Assembly (NCBI GenBank): GCA_022478985.1
Contig: JAKSZP010015897.1
Span: forward strand, 62,001-126,000
Direction: 5' to 3'
Origin: Massospora cicadina
Lineage: Eukaryota; Entomophthoromycota; Entomophthoromycetes; Entomophthorales; Entomophthoraceae
DNA: 64,000 nucleotides
Part shown: positions 42,497-55,502 of the stretch, piece after piece
How positions within the stretch are numbered: position 1 is the first letter of the stretch
Layout of the letters: every line of letters starts with the position of its first letter
Notes under the pieces: model-generated
Told to the model about the DNA's origin: nothing
The model's database searches: none
The model's input: the letters and a program-made list of their open reading frames with translations, nothing else
Made by a program: the position numbers and the translations under genes

Positions 42497-45400
42497 ATGG
42501 ACGAATTGCCTGCACAGATAGTAATTTTTAATAATAATAATACAAAGGATGCTAAGATGGACATACCATCTGATGACCTTCCCGCTGGCCCATGCCCCAA
42601 CATGACTATAAATGGGGAAGGACAATCTACCATGTGCACGTCAAGTAATGATCTGGTAACATGAACAATGACAAAATGAGAGAACGCATTGATGGGTCAT
42701 GGAGCCCTAATGACTAGCGCGGATGACAGGGTCGACTCCCTAGGATTGATGACCACTGACACCCAGATGACAAGAGCAACCTTCTGGGAGTGAGGCCTGA
42801 CGCTGAGAACAGCAGAGTTGAAAATATTCCCCAGTGAAACTCAATCAGCAGGGGGACTGGGGCATCGCAGGGCAAGAAAATTATTGCCAATAAAACAAAA
42901 AACCTGGATGAAGTATTGGTAGGATCTGAAGCTGACTTGGATTTAAATAACAAAAATTGGCGGTTCAAAGCAACAGAGCTAAGCAATAAAAAGTTTTCTT
43001 ATGACATGGAGAAACTCACCAAGTCCACTCGGGGTATTTGAGTGAAGAAAAAGTTGGGCTCCAATTCTGAAAAAGCCCAGTTGGGGGGGGTGAATGGTCC
43101 CAGACCAAAATCGATTTGGCAACATGAGTAATTCAATGGGTGGGATACTGATACACTATCAGGTGCAATCCCCAACGAAGGCATGCCAACAGGGGGCCAT
43201 AGCTCAACAATGCATTGATGGCCAATCCTGAATAGCAATCGCTGACCCAAGACAATCCATTGAGGACCAACCAAGGCGGGGGTGAAACTATATTGGGGAC
43301 CAAATCTGAGGGATTGGACACCTGAGAGTGTTCAGCAAAAAAACTAAAAGTATTACCAGAAGGGGCAGAAACCCCGACAGTGGTCAAGTTGACAGCCAGG
43401 GCCCTGGTAAAATTTACACCAATCCAGTCAGGCATGTCAGCGCGATGAGGCGTGTCCTCCTGCGAGGTCAAACAATGTGAGGCCCTCCAGTTCCCGTATT
43501 CTATGGCGACTCAGTGGGTCTCTAAAGGTATCAAGCCAGCCATTGCAGCTATATGGCGCGACCATAAATTTTCTGCTGGAGTAGCCAAATGCTGGCTTGA
43601 CACCCAAATCTTGATTGACATGGCGGTACAATTCAAGGCATCCCGAGTTTAAAACTGAAGATGCCCTGGAATGGATGAAAATCCCCGTTGACTACAAGGT
43701 GATAGAGGCCACAATCTGCAAAGATTAAAAACTGGCAGACGCAAAAGCCTGGATGGAGGCTGGCATCGACCTATTAAATGTGATGGAGTACAATAAGGCA
43801 GGCATTACAGCATGAAACGCCCAAGCCATTGGGGGCTTGGGCCTCAACCCAACAAATTTAGCTGAGTACGCTAAATGGTTCTTAAATGCATCTATGGCCC
43901 TCAAATGGGCCCGACATTCCATTCCAGTGGACACGGCACTGGAATGGTATAACATTACCTTCTCCCCAGAGGAGGCACTACCATGGATCATGGCTGGGTT
44001 CAAGGCAACCAAGGCCTTACACTGGTCATACACCCATATTTCACCAGCCACTGCATCAGACCTGATGAAAGAGGGCTGGACAAAGGAAAAGGAGGTGGAA
44101 TGGGGATCCTTTCAGGATTGGTCGCCGGAAGAGGCCATCAACTGGTCCACCAGTAGATTCACACCGATGGAGATGAAATACTGGTTCCAAGCGGGGGCCA
44201 GTATGGGCCTATTGTGTGAATGGGCAGAGCTGGGGGTGACTAAACTGATTCATGAAACTCTTAGAGGCTGACCATTCCCATTGAAAAGTGGAAAATATGG
44301 CATGATGCCGCAACACTTGTCAAGGCTGCAGACTGGGATGCAGTGGGGTTCACCCCCCAAACAACCCAACCGTGGATGGAACACGAGATCTTGCCACAGG
44401 CGGCAACAGCGATGAAAGGGGTCACAACCACAGACTTGGGCTGAGAATGGCTCAAAGTGGGGATCTGCTTTGAAACTATCAGGGATTGGAAGCAATCCTT
44501 CCCAGAACCGACGTTAGCTGCCCCATATGCCGCTGAAGGCTTCACCCCCTCAGAAGCGTTCCAATGGAGCGAAGCGGAGGTTCTGGCAGACATGGCACGG
44601 GTATTTACAGATGGGGGCTGGAATAGTGTTACAGTAAGAGACTGGTGCCAGCGTAGCTCAATTACGCTGGAGGTCCTTCAACAATACCTCCACCCAACGT
44701 GTGGCTCAGAATCCACTCTCAAGTGGTACTGACTGGGGTTATCGCTAGCGGATGCCCTAGAGTGGAAGAGCCTAGAGATTGGAGTGCAAATGGCTAGAAG
44801 TATCAACTGCCGTGGTATCAACATTCACCAGCTCAAAGCGTTCCTCAGCTGGGGTTTCAGCCTCAACGAATTGTTAAGTTGGATTTTAAAGGGAAAGACC
44901 CCTGCCAAAGTACCCAAACCAAGCGCAAAAGCAAAATCTTGCAGCACCGCGGCGGCGCATACTAAAGACAACATCTGGAATGGAGCAGGGAGCCACATTG
45001 AATACATCAATCAATTGATCAGTGGGGGCTTTACAGATCACCAGGCACCGAAATCATACCTAAAAGATGCTATCTGAATTCACCTACAACTAGTGGAGGA
45101 GGAAGAATGGTCTGACCTGATTCTGTCAATTTATCAGGACCTAGATGAAGTCCTAGCTGGAGGGGACTTTGATCATCACTGGGTCCCCAAATGGGGCTAT
45201 ATAGATATAGTGATCCCAGGCGAGTTGGACTGCAAGAAGCTCCTCGAAATTGGCATCAAATACAAGGGGATTTATCTGTGAACGGAGCCAACCAGATATG
45301 CCAACCAAACTGCAAGGTGGGTTACCTTCCAGAACCTCCCCACCAATCGCAAACAGGAGTGGGTGCACAAAGCAATCTGGACTGGGTTGTCATACTATTG

Positions 45401-46130
45401 GGAAGTATGAGAATTCCAATAAGCTGGTGGCAACTACATCGTGAAGTGCCTCCGCCCTCAGACAGTGGAAGAGCTTTACGAACTGGCACCCTGGATGAAA
45501 CTGAACAAGATTGCTCTACCCAGATTCATCCGCCTGTTCAGCCTCGATAGGGTAGTATATGTCAAACAGGAGGATGCCAAACAAGTGTGCCAGTTCTGCT
45601 ATCAGACCAGCCACACAATGGTTCAATGCCACCATTGTAAAGGTAAAACTACTTGGGAGTACAAATACAACCCCATCAGGGGAATCAACAAGGTGGGTAC
45701 CAAGACTTTCCTCCGCCCAAAAGCCAGAGAATGGATCCATTGCAACTTAATGGAGGTAGCGGATATGAAATGCCAGCAACAAAAATTAGACCTGGCACAT
45801 ATAGAAGCGTGGGAACAGGAAATGGCAAAATGACCTGAAGAAGATGATGAACCATTTATAAATTTGAGCCCCAAATCTTACACAATGGATGAGGGAACCA
45901 TCCCAGGACCAACAGAGAAACGTCCAACCCAAGAGGAATGGATGGTCCAGGAGGAGGAAAGATGGCAGAAGGCGAACCCAAAGAAGTCTCCCAAGCATGG
46001 GCAGATGCAAGATACTAGCAAGTCAAAATTGAAGCCTGACAAGATGAAAGGGAATACAAAAATGAATTGGAAGTCATCAGCAAATAAGCCCAAGGCGACT
46101 GGTGAAAAATTTGCTGGGGTGACAAAATGA
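42497..46130 (+). pseudogene. L-3 ORF1, tryptophan-repeat gag-like protein with CCHC knuckle
   Basis: Likely start ATG 42497 (MDELPAQIVIFNNNN). From about 43.2 to 45.4 kb it consists of units with W spaced about 13 residues apart, pattern G-F-[ST]-x-x-x-A-x-x-W: TFSPEEALPW, GFKATKALHW, RFTPMEMKYW, GFTPSEAFQW, GLSLADALEW. A knuckle CQFCYQTSHTMVQC (C-x2-C-x4-H-x4-C) lies at 45588-45629, followed by a charged tail. About 1,200 codons in total. In-frame TGA codons occur at 42662, 43039, 43216, 43243, 43261, 43813, 44442, 44730, 45075 and 45279. Frame changes fall near 43640, 44265 and 46128. Function inferred: RNA packaging; the repeat may form a helical solenoid. Confidence 0.7.
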
Positions 46131-46502
46131 CAAAATCAGCCAGACAATCACCGACTAAAAAATTGAGTTCTGCTGATAAATCGAACAAAGGGGTACAAAT
46201 CCGGGTGATGGATGAGGGAGAATCCACTGGTCCACCCAAAGGGAACAAGGGGCACCTGGACCCAATCATAAAACCATCCCCATTAACCATCGACAGGGAG
46301 ATGGGGATAGCAACTGAATTCCCCGATGCACAGGATGCCTGGGAATATAATTCACAGTCCCAACCAACCAACCCCAAAAATCAAATAGTACACCCTATCA
46401 ACCATTGACACCACTGCCATCAATTAACCTGACCTCTGTACATGGCTCGATCCACAACCCAGACAATGCTAAACCTCATACCCGTGGGTTAGGCAGCCGG
46501 AA

Positions 46503-49500
46503 ATGAGGATAGCAACTATAAATTCTTGGGGGATGGCAAGCATACAAACGAGGAGGAGGAAAATGCACCACTTAAAAACTAATAATAATATTGACCTAAT
46601 TACTATTTCAGAAACACAAGCTGGTAACCAAAAGGAAATGGTGCCAAGCTCAAACTGCAATGCAAAAAACCATCCGTGGTCCTGCCAGATAGGCTACCAA
46701 ACCCTATGGATGGACCATGTGGCGATAGTCGCAATGGACAAGAAAATAGACCTGGAATTTGTGGAAGAAGCTCACGCCGGTAGGATCTTGATAGCAATGG
46801 CTACAAACAGAGACACTGGCAGGAGCATACGAGTGGTAGCAGTTTACGCCCCACTGAAGCTCCACAAAAACTGTATTTTTGGGAATTCTTAGCAGAAATG
46901 CCATCTGAGGTGACAACCGTAATAGCAGGTGACCTGAACTGCTGGATGAATGTGAGCCAGGATACATACCTGATGAGAGAATGTCCCAACAGTAAAGCTG
47001 ACAAGATGCTCAATTATCTAGTCAAATTGGGGATGTGCCTAATAATTGATGAAGAGAACAATGACCCAGCCAATCTAACGTGGTGGACATATGACGCTGC
47101 CAGATCCCCACTGTCAGGATCACATTTAGACTACATCCTCATATCATTGGACCTCAGGCTGATGATGTCCAACAGCAAGGTTAGCATAATGCCAAAAGCG
47201 ATCAAATGGTCATCTGGGTGGAGATTGACCTTGATGAACCTCTGAGGAACCGCGAGTGGCAACTGGCACCAGCCATGCTGAGGAATGGGGATTGGTGCTG
47301 AATGGTTGATGCGGGACTGGATTTACTAGTAGTGCATCTGGACAACTGCCCAGAGTTAGACCCGCTAGAATAATGGACCTGGATTAAAGTGAAGATGAAA
47401 CACAATAGTATGAAGTTCAAAAAAGTGACTTCCTACAAGTGAACAGCCACCGTGAAGCAACTGAAGTCTAAATTAGAAAGGCTGAGGCTCACCCACCGGG
47501 ACAGTGAAGACTGGTGGAGCGAGTACTTAACAACACACAAAAAGTATCGGGCTATTATTTTTAAGCAAGAATCAGAGAGATGGACCAATGCAACTTACTG
47601 ATATCAGAGCTTAGTGGGGACGATGACCAAAGAGGGCCTTAAACACCTCAAGGAAATACAAACTAAGGCTAGGGTATGGAAAGTGGAGACAGCGGATGGG
47701 GAAGTATCAACAGACCCCAAAATGATCAAGCGTGAGGTTGAGCTTTTTTACGGCGATCTCTTCTGACAAAGAGAAATGAGCGAATCAGTGACAAAAACCC
47801 TTATTGACCTGGCCAAGCTAGCACTGGGTGGCTGTACGCTGGAAGACATCACCAAGCTATCTGCCAAAATCTCTATCAAAGAAGTTAAGAGGGCGCTAAA
47901 GGAGTCACCAAGAATGAAAGCACCAGGCCCTGATAATATGTGTGCAGAAATATACACCATATTCCAAGACCACATCGCACCAGAGCTCAAAGCCCTCTTT
48001 AACCACTGTTTGAACAATGGCAAACAAATTCCAGGTGGCCATGAGACTTGAATTGTACTTCTATACAAAAAAGGCCTCAGATGCCAACTTTGGAACTGGC
48101 GCCTGATTGCACTATTGAACGCCAATTATAAACTGCTCACATGCATACTGTCTAATTGGCTGATGGCAACAGCACCACGCATGCTCCATAGTGCCCAGCA
48201 TGGCTTCATCAAAGGCCGTAGTATATGGGACAGCATAGGCTCAGTCCAGAGCATACTCCAGGATATGAGGGGCATCAAACATGGTACCTTATGTTCCTCG
48301 ACATGGAAAAGGCATATGACCGAGTAGTGTGGTCATTCCTACACAAGGCACTGAAGGCAGTCGGCATCCCTGACACATTTTGAGCATGGATAACAACACT
48401 GTACTCGGGCCTGGTAATTAAGGTTATTGTTGCAGATGGCGCAACCAACAAAATCTCTGTCGTGCAAGGTCTCTTCCAAGGAGACCCTATATCACCAATA
48501 ATCTTCAACTTTGCAGCCAATATTCTACTGGCAGCAGCGGACATGAAGCTCCAGGGTTTAGTTCACCCTAACCAAATGCCACTGAAGATGCTAGCATTTG
48601 CTGACGATACAGTAGTAGGAATAAGCTCCTCAACTGACCTCCAGGGCGCTGAGGATCTATTAAACCTTTATCAGCTCACATCAGATGCAAAAATAAATTT
48701 GGCAAAAACCTCAGTGATGAGGGTTGGCAACCCAAGCTTCAGCCTGCCAACTGACACAACGCCAATTATGAGCTCCCAGACAGTCTGATACCTCAAGATA
48801 CTCTTCAACAATAAGGGACCAGTGGTACTGGAGACCAAACAAGAAGTATTGTCAAGCTTATCGACCTGAATGGCATGCTGGAAAAGTGCCAGACTATGCC
48901 TCAAGGAGAAAGTGCAGGTGAAAAACATATTCATCTTCTCAAAGTTGTGGTATGTTGCTCACGTGCTGCTGATGAGCCTGAACTTAGAGAAGAAAATCAG
49001 GTCAATGCTCCAAACTTTGCTGTGGTTCAAGGCTAAGGCGGCACCAATTTCACTGGAAGCCCTGTCAAAACCAAAGAATGAAGGAGGCATGGGCCTCCTG
49101 GACTTCGAATCTCATGTCTGGCGCATATGAGGGAAGTCATTTCTGAAGCTAACACAGATGCACATGCGCTACCTGACTCTAGCATGGGGCATGAACTGGG
49201 CAAGAGCCCAAGGCCTCCAAGAGCTGGTCTCCCCCCAATCAATATGTGAATGGATGGCGAACCACCTGCGGATAACCTCCAAAAAAGGTGACCCACACTA
49301 CTGGTGACTATGCAACTGGGCCGTGTGCCAGGGTGGGTGGTCATTTGAACAATTGGACCAAGAGGCTGACCAAATTAAAGAATATTGAAGCACATAACTC
49401 CACAATGATTTCTGCAACAAGCTTGGAGGAGCATAACTGAATTTCCAATGAATATGCAACCAAGTTGATCAGAATTAGGTAAAAATCAATGCTGATAGAA

Positions 49501-50233
49501 TATGGGGATCTGCTCCCAAAACTGGGGCGTAATCTGCCCACCCACCCATTAATCCTAAATAACTGGACTCTGAAGGCCATGACACCAACTACCCAATGAA
49601 GGAGTTGATTTCGGGCCTGAACTCCCACTTGGTTACAGCCAAACAGCGTTCAGTAACCTGGCGGATCCTAAATTGGGCATTCAAATTGGGTAAGCACAGT
49701 GGGCCAGACTACCAGCACAAAGAATGCCCCATATGCGCTGAACTGGAAGCAAACATAGCGCACCATTATTATGAATGCACCATATTCTAAAAATACTGGT
49801 CCACGATTTGATACATCCTATCAGGCAAACATTCACCACTGGGTATACATCCATCACAGGACCTGTTCTTTACAAAAACCCTGAGAATGGCTCTGATCCA
49901 ACTATGAGCCTTCATTTACCATTATTGTGTATGAGTAATTCACTGTGCGCTCGTCGCCAAGGTTTTGAGCAATGAGCGCCCCCATCACAGAGGTTTGGTA
50001 TAGAAGACCATTTGGATTATCTCCAATTAGCTCCGCCAGATCTCAAAAACTTGTGCATAATCCCCGGGTGTTATAAGGCCACACGTTTGGCTTTCCCCAC
50101 CAGATCACTCATTGCACGCGATAAAGCTACTAATATACTGAGAATCAAATGGCCTGTAAGCCTGCTGATGCTAGAACTGTGGCTAGTGATGGTGATTGCC
50201 AATAAGCAATGGTTGGAGGTGCTAGAACTCTAG
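46503..50233 (+). pseudogene. L-3 ORF2, endonuclease-reverse transcriptase
   Basis: Starts MRIATINSWGMAS (endonuclease strand 1), then ISETQ, VVAVYAP, GDLNCWMN and GSHLDYILIS. RT: KAPGPDNMCAEIY, HGFIKGRSIWDS, FLDMEKAYDRVVWSFL, GLFQGDPISPIIFN and FADD at 48597-48608. The zinc knuckle CPICAELEANIAHHYYEC is at 49725-49778 (C-x2-C-x8-H-x4-C). In-frame TGA codons occur at 47299, 47440, 47599, 47764, 48049, 48381, 48867, 49305 and elsewhere, often where Trp fits (for example before IVLLYKKG). Frameshifts near 46880, 47215, 48290 and 49560. Dead copy. Confidence 0.88.
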
Positions 50234-50343
50234 CGGCCTGAACCCAGTCCTTTTTACTCTTGGCCAAATCGCCTGTATTCCGCCCTCCCCTCTTACTTTC
50301 CCTTAAAATCTGTTTTAATAAATTATGGAGTTTTCTTTAAAAA

Positions 50344-50420
50344 AGGTGGTTAGCTGAGCAGGTAAAACTGCTTCCACCCCTAGTGCAGGTTTTGAGTTCA
50401 AAACCTGTACTGGCTAGAAA
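50344..50420 (+). ncRNA. tRNA-like module with A and B boxes at the L-3 3' end
   Basis: TAGCTGAGCAGG (50351-50362) fits the Pol III A box and GTTCAAAACC (50396-50405) the B box, 45 bases apart as in tRNAs. The sequence does not fold into a standard T arm, so it is tRNA-derived or tRNA-like, not a working tRNA. It follows an A-run at about 50339-50344 and lies inside the L-3 target duplication. It may be a SINE-type tail or a SINE that inserted in the L-3 3' end. Confidence 0.45.
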
Positions 50421-50475
50421 ATATTCTCAGTGTGGTATATTTGTTTCAAGGTCGACCCACCACAAGTAAATTTTT

Positions 50476-50493
50476 TTAACTAAAGGTATGATA
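50476..50493 (+). repeat. 18-bp target-site duplication of L-3, right copy
   Basis: TTAACTAAAGGTATGATA, preceded by a run of T that ends L-3. Confidence 0.93.
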
Positions 50494-50659
50494 TTACGCC
50501 CACAAGAGGGGTTTAAGAAATATATGAAAATTTTGGATTCAGAGAGAGGCTCAAGATCTTAAACTATCTGCTTATTTGATGAATACAATTAATATTGTTG
50601 TGCAGGGTATAAACTTATGCCATTATTAATTAAATAGAATCTTTTTTAGGTAGTTCTTA

Positions 50660-51953
50660 TTATATTATCTGAATTCAAGTCTGGGGTAGAGCCCCATGCA
50701 CCTCAATTGAGAGGAATTTTCATTTCACATGAAAAAGAGGGTGAAGAAGATGGCCATCCCTCTTGTGACCCAGGGTGATTTGGCCCATGCGGTGGATGAG
50801 AGGTGAGTGACAGCATAACCCCTCAAAGTTTACCCCTCTATCCTTTACCTCACCATTCAAGATTGGTGCAATGAATCAGGGGGTGGAGGTGGCTGCGGTG
50901 AGAGGCCACTGACAGTGGGAAAGTGGTGGGCATTTCTCCCCCACAACAAGCTTGGGCCTGAAAAGATGCCATTAATTTAAATAAATTGAGGATTGGCAGA
51001 ATTGAGCCATCTGCGGTACAATTGGTTTTAATACCCCACTGATGTTTTCCTTCCACTAGAATAAGTGGGTCCAACCCAAGAGGGTTTGAGGGTGTTAAAT
51101 CCATTTAATACCCAATGAGTTATCCCCTATGTGGCTTGGCCATGGGTGCATCCAGTCATCCTCTGTACAAAGTGTCACAAATCTGCCAAGCAGAATCCCG
51201 CTGGGAGGAAAAATTTGGTGGCAATTTTTGAGCGAGAGTCAGCTAGCTAACATGAGATCAATCTGGCATCAAATTAGTTACAAAATCCTGATCTTCTGGA
51301 ATTGAATGGGATTGTGCTATCCTCAGTTTATGTAATCTATATTTTTTCCAAGCCCCCACAACTTAAGACAACTGTCCCTCAAATGTACAGTTGTTATTCA
51401 ACTTTTAACGTTTGTTTAATAAAAAATCCCGCTTATAAATAAACATTTAAATTTTTATTGATCATTATAGCCAACGCTTACTTAGTGCTATGATCCCCAG
51501 TTTACACAACAACCATGCCATAGTGGCTATCATCACTTTGTTGCTGCCCTCACTCCTTAAATGTGGTATCATTTTAGTGGCCTCCTGGAGATGTCCCCAT
51601 TTTTTAAGCCATCTGGCGTCAGGATATACCATTTCTATTGGAGATTCTTTCTCCACAGTGGGCAAGGTTTTAGGACTTCTCCGCATGCTCAGCTACCTAT
51701 GGCACCACAGAAAATTAAGGTCTCCCTTTGGGCTCAAAAGAGACAACAGCGATGGAATCTGAAGCCAATGTGGTGGCCACAGCATGGTTTTTATTAGGTA
51801 TTGTGGTAACAATGATTGTCAGCTGCTGTCCTGCAATCACTTCCCTTCTTATCAGACATCAGGTCTTATGGATGACTATCTCCCCAAAATTCTGGAAGTT
51901 CACTCATCAGATTGACAGGCTAGTCTTAATTTTATTAGCTGTCTCTGTGAAAC
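50660..51953 (+). repeat. Diverged LTR of the Ty3-4 superfamily
   Basis: CAAGTCTGGGGTAGAGCCCC near the left end aligns with the Ty3-4 LTR start. GDLAHAVDER, stop, VTA, stop, PLK (50777-50825) is the U3 block with Trp changed to TGA at 50804-50806. U5-like frames at 51490-51762 and 51728-52012 include AWFLLGIVVTMIV and PKFWKFTHQI, aligning to the membrane segments of the Ty3-4 U5 protein. End points are approximate and no target duplication was found. Confidence 0.55.
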
Positions 51954-54900
51954 TCAAGCCCATTTTGTTGGGAGGTAATGGTAGCCTGGAGTTCTTATTG
52001 TTTATTTTCTAAGATTTCACTTTGAATTTTTTAACTGTCTAATCCTGAATTGATAAAATCATAAAGATGATAAGCATTATCTAATACTTACTTTAGAAAA
52101 TCTACAGTAAGGTTTTAATTGATTAGCTTACCATTTCTATATAGCTAAACCCTTTGAGCAATAACACCTAATTCCTGATCTAAGATATAAATTTTTCATA
52201 TATGATTATCCTCAGCTGGAGAGGGAAGGTGCATTGAGGGTCCAGGGGCTCAGATGGCCAGGAGGCTCAATATGTCAAAGAGGGCCACTAGTGCAGGTAG
52301 GCCCTAAAAGTCCAATTGGCCCAACTGGTTCAATAGGTTTAGGTGATCCAGTAGATCCAGCTAGCCCAGTAGTTCCATTGGTGCCAGTTTTTCAGAGAAA
52401 CTGGAGCGCATGAGGTCGCTGAGGGGAAAGACCCAGGCCAAAGGTGTGACAAAAAGGCCAAGTAACCCAACAAAATGAAGAGATGTTCTGAATGGTCAAT
52501 ATTATGTTTTCATATAAATCTGCGGAGCAAAATGCATACCAAACTGGCCACAACCATCAGGGACAAGAGGCCCTGGGAGCTAGGAAGGGTGGCGTAAAAT
52601 CTTGGACAAAGGGCAGCAAAATAGGAAGAGGCTGAGCTGGCAGAATAGGCGGCGGAGTAGGTGGAGGGCTCATATACAGCAGTAGAGGCAAACCAGAGCG
52701 GAAAATGGACTCCAGCCATCGCAGAACTTCAGAGAAGTGTATTTTTGTTGAAAATAACCAAAAAATGCAAGAAATTTGCCAAAAATTTTAAACTTTATTA
52801 AATTGATCAGAGTATCTAAGAAAAGCAAAGCATTTCTCAGCTTGGGATTTAATTTAAAGGATAATGATTTACAAAGGTTTCAAATGGTTATTAAAAACCA
52901 ATCTGAGCCACGAATTCTTTGTTCTTCAACAAAATCAGATTTTTTCAAATTCAGCCAAAAACTGTAACCTCATATTGTGTAATTTTCTGGATTTTAGATT
53001 TGATTCACACCTGGTTTTTTGCCTCAGATGGGCCATTTTCCTCAGCCCTTGTTGGTAAAGCCAGAACCTATTTTCTGTTAATGACCTTAAAGAGGTTATT
53101 AATGACCCTTAGGGTTCTGGTCTTTGCCCCAAGGCTTGTTGGGCTAGGCTTTGGAGGGGCAGTTAATTCCAGGAAATATGTCACTAGCTGTGACACAGTT
53201 GACACAGTCAGTCCTATGATTCATTATGCCCATAAGGGCTAGTGGGCCCAGGTGGCTCTTTTGCTAATTGTAAATTTTGCATCATTGCTTCTAATTTATT
53301 GATTTAAATTAAAGCGTGGTCTCTAAATTCACCAATTATAGCTAAGAGATTGGATGTGGAAGAGCTTAATTGAATACAATAAGGTTGGAGATAGAAGGGC
53401 TTAATGGATTAATACCAAACTGGTAACGTCATCAAATCACAAAGGCTGCCTCCTCACTTAAAATATTAGCTACCTCAACATTCAATTGGGCCACCTGGTT
53501 CTAAACTAATTGAATTTGCTATCAACTTTCTTAAAATGGCGTCACATTTGTCTTGTGCCAATGCAATGGTAGAGGTGTAGGGATCTACCATATAAGTGTG
53601 CTACTATTGCAATAAGGATGATCGCCATATAACTTCTTAGTGATGTCTATAAAACTAAACTAAAATAGTAAATTGTAGGGTGCACTATTAAATGTGATTA
53701 ATGTTCAATTTACTAATAACAACTTCTAAGTTTGGTTAAACATGGAAGCTATAAAGGTTTTACATATTAGAAGCAATGATAGAACTTAGATTTTGGTGGG
53801 TTCAATCAATGGGGAAAAGAATACCCATAAGTAACTTATTAGTATAAGTTACTTTGAAGATTGAATATGGTAGTCATTGGAATCTACATATGGCATCAAA
53901 ATCTCCAAGGTAGCTCAAAATGAACAGAGTTTTGTTAAAGAGGTTTGAGCTCATAACTTCCACTGGAATTTACACAATGGGAAATACTAGAGAGATTTGC
54001 AAGGGGTAAAATTTTTGTATTATTATTACCTTCCATTGCAACTATATTAGTTCAACAAAAAATGCAGATGAGTAACCTGGCAGGGAGTACCACTTTTTGT
54101 TGCATCTATGAGGTCTGAAGGGTTTTTTCTCTAAATTATACCTCAATAGGATTGTAAGGAGTGATCACACTTAATCACTAATAACCAGTAAAAATAGGTT
54201 ATATTATCTTTAGAGAAGTGCTGACACTTCAATGCCCTAAATAAAATTGGTATAATAGATAATGTTAGAATCAACGTTAGCAGGATAGAAAAAATCGTTT
54301 ATTTTTAGCAGTGGATAGCATTTCTATCTTTTTTCAGGGGGTCAGATTCAGTCAGAATATCATCATTCTGACTTAGAAAAATCTTTACTAATCTGACCCT
54401 TTTCTTTCAAATTCTTAACTTGGTTGAATCAGAATTAGGAGGATCAGAATTAGCTAATAAATGATTTGAAGGGTCAATTTTCAACAGAGGACATCCCTGA
54501 ACTAGCATCAAGAGTTGATGATATTTCACTATGAGAACACTTATCTGAGCCTTAATTTCCAAAAGAGGAGCAATTTGCTAAATTTTCTGGAATAAGTTTG
54601 ACTGAAGTGATTTCTTCATAACTATCAAGTTTACAGTTTTTGGTTTTCTGATATAGTTAATTCACCAGTCATGCATACTAATATCAGATATCACTAGAAT
54701 GATTAGTGTTGGATACTTATGCTACCAGAACTGCATTAAGATAGTTTTTCTTTAATGCAATGTTGAAGTATCCAAGTAGTCATTTGTCCAGCTTGTTGTT
54801 GGGTGAGTTACTGATTGGTGCCATTGTCCTAGAAGGTCCCAAATTGATTCAGAAAGGTGCTCATATTAGAGTGACCTATAAGCCAGATGTAGTAAGAGCT

Positions 54901-55502
54901 CTTTAGTTGTATGTTATAAGTATAAAATTTGGTGTGTTCTCATCACACAGCCTAGGTATTGAAAGTACCATTAGTGCTATATTATAATCTGGCTCTTCTA
55001 ACCAGTAAACTGAGCACTTCACAGATCTTTTGTTTGCCACTGACTCTGTAGTTATCTCCCCAGGCGTTGTAGGCAATCAACCATTTATCAATTAGTCTAT
55101 AATAATTTCTTTAATGATTGGTGGATATACAGCCTTATAAAGGCTTAGGTTATAGTTTATTCAGCAGTATTCAAGACAGTGATTCTGGCTTGTTCTCAAC
55201 AGAATCACACTATGTCAGGCAGATGGCAGATTCACCAAGGTTTTGCAAAGTACTATCTGGGGCACTTTGCATAAATCTGATCTGCCTTAGTGCAGGAGTA
55301 GTATCAGTTAAAATTTGAGGGATGCTTGAGTTTCCCCATTTTTACGAGTATAGGTGAATAAAAATACAAAAAAAACTTGCAATAATGTTCTGATTGTAAA
55401 AAGTTAAACTTTATTGGTAAAAAGCATATATTTATACCTGATTTCTGATAATAGATTTAGACTTGAAATTTTTAGATATTTAATAAAAATTGAATAAAAA
55501 TG
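51954..55502 (+). other. AT-rich, CpG-poor spacer
   Basis: No gene, LTR pair or RNA can be supported. A minus-strand frame at 52510-52719 (69 codons, C-terminal hydrophobic LLSLMVVASLVCILLRRF) might be a small membrane protein remnant. 52230-52390 is low-complexity sequence rich in GGTCCA-like and CCAGT repeats. The rest looks like old repeat debris. Confidence 0.45.

Larger units (their letters stand above)
42319..50475 (+). mobile_element. L-3: 8.2-kb LINE of a different family
   Basis: Bounded by an exact 18-bp duplication. It is 2.9 kb longer than L-1 and L-2 and shares no close sequence with them. ORF1 is very long and tryptophan-rich, ORF2 has endonuclease, RT and a zinc knuckle, and the 3' end carries a tRNA-like promoter module before a T-rich end. 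It contains about twenty in-frame TGA codons at positions where Trp would fit, plus some TAA/TAG and several frameshifts. Confidence 0.9.

Noticed and set aside
50344..50420. A functional tRNA gene
   Set aside because: The A and B boxes are present, but the T-arm stem and acceptor do not pair as in a tRNA.
42319..50475. L-3 as an element using TGA as a Trp codon with certainty
   Set aside because: TAA and TAG also occur at similar sites, frameshifts are present, and other elements in the window use TGG and TGA in the standard way.
52230..52390. A collagen-like Gly-Pro repeat gene
   Set aside because: It is short, low-complexity sequence without a sustained open frame or start.
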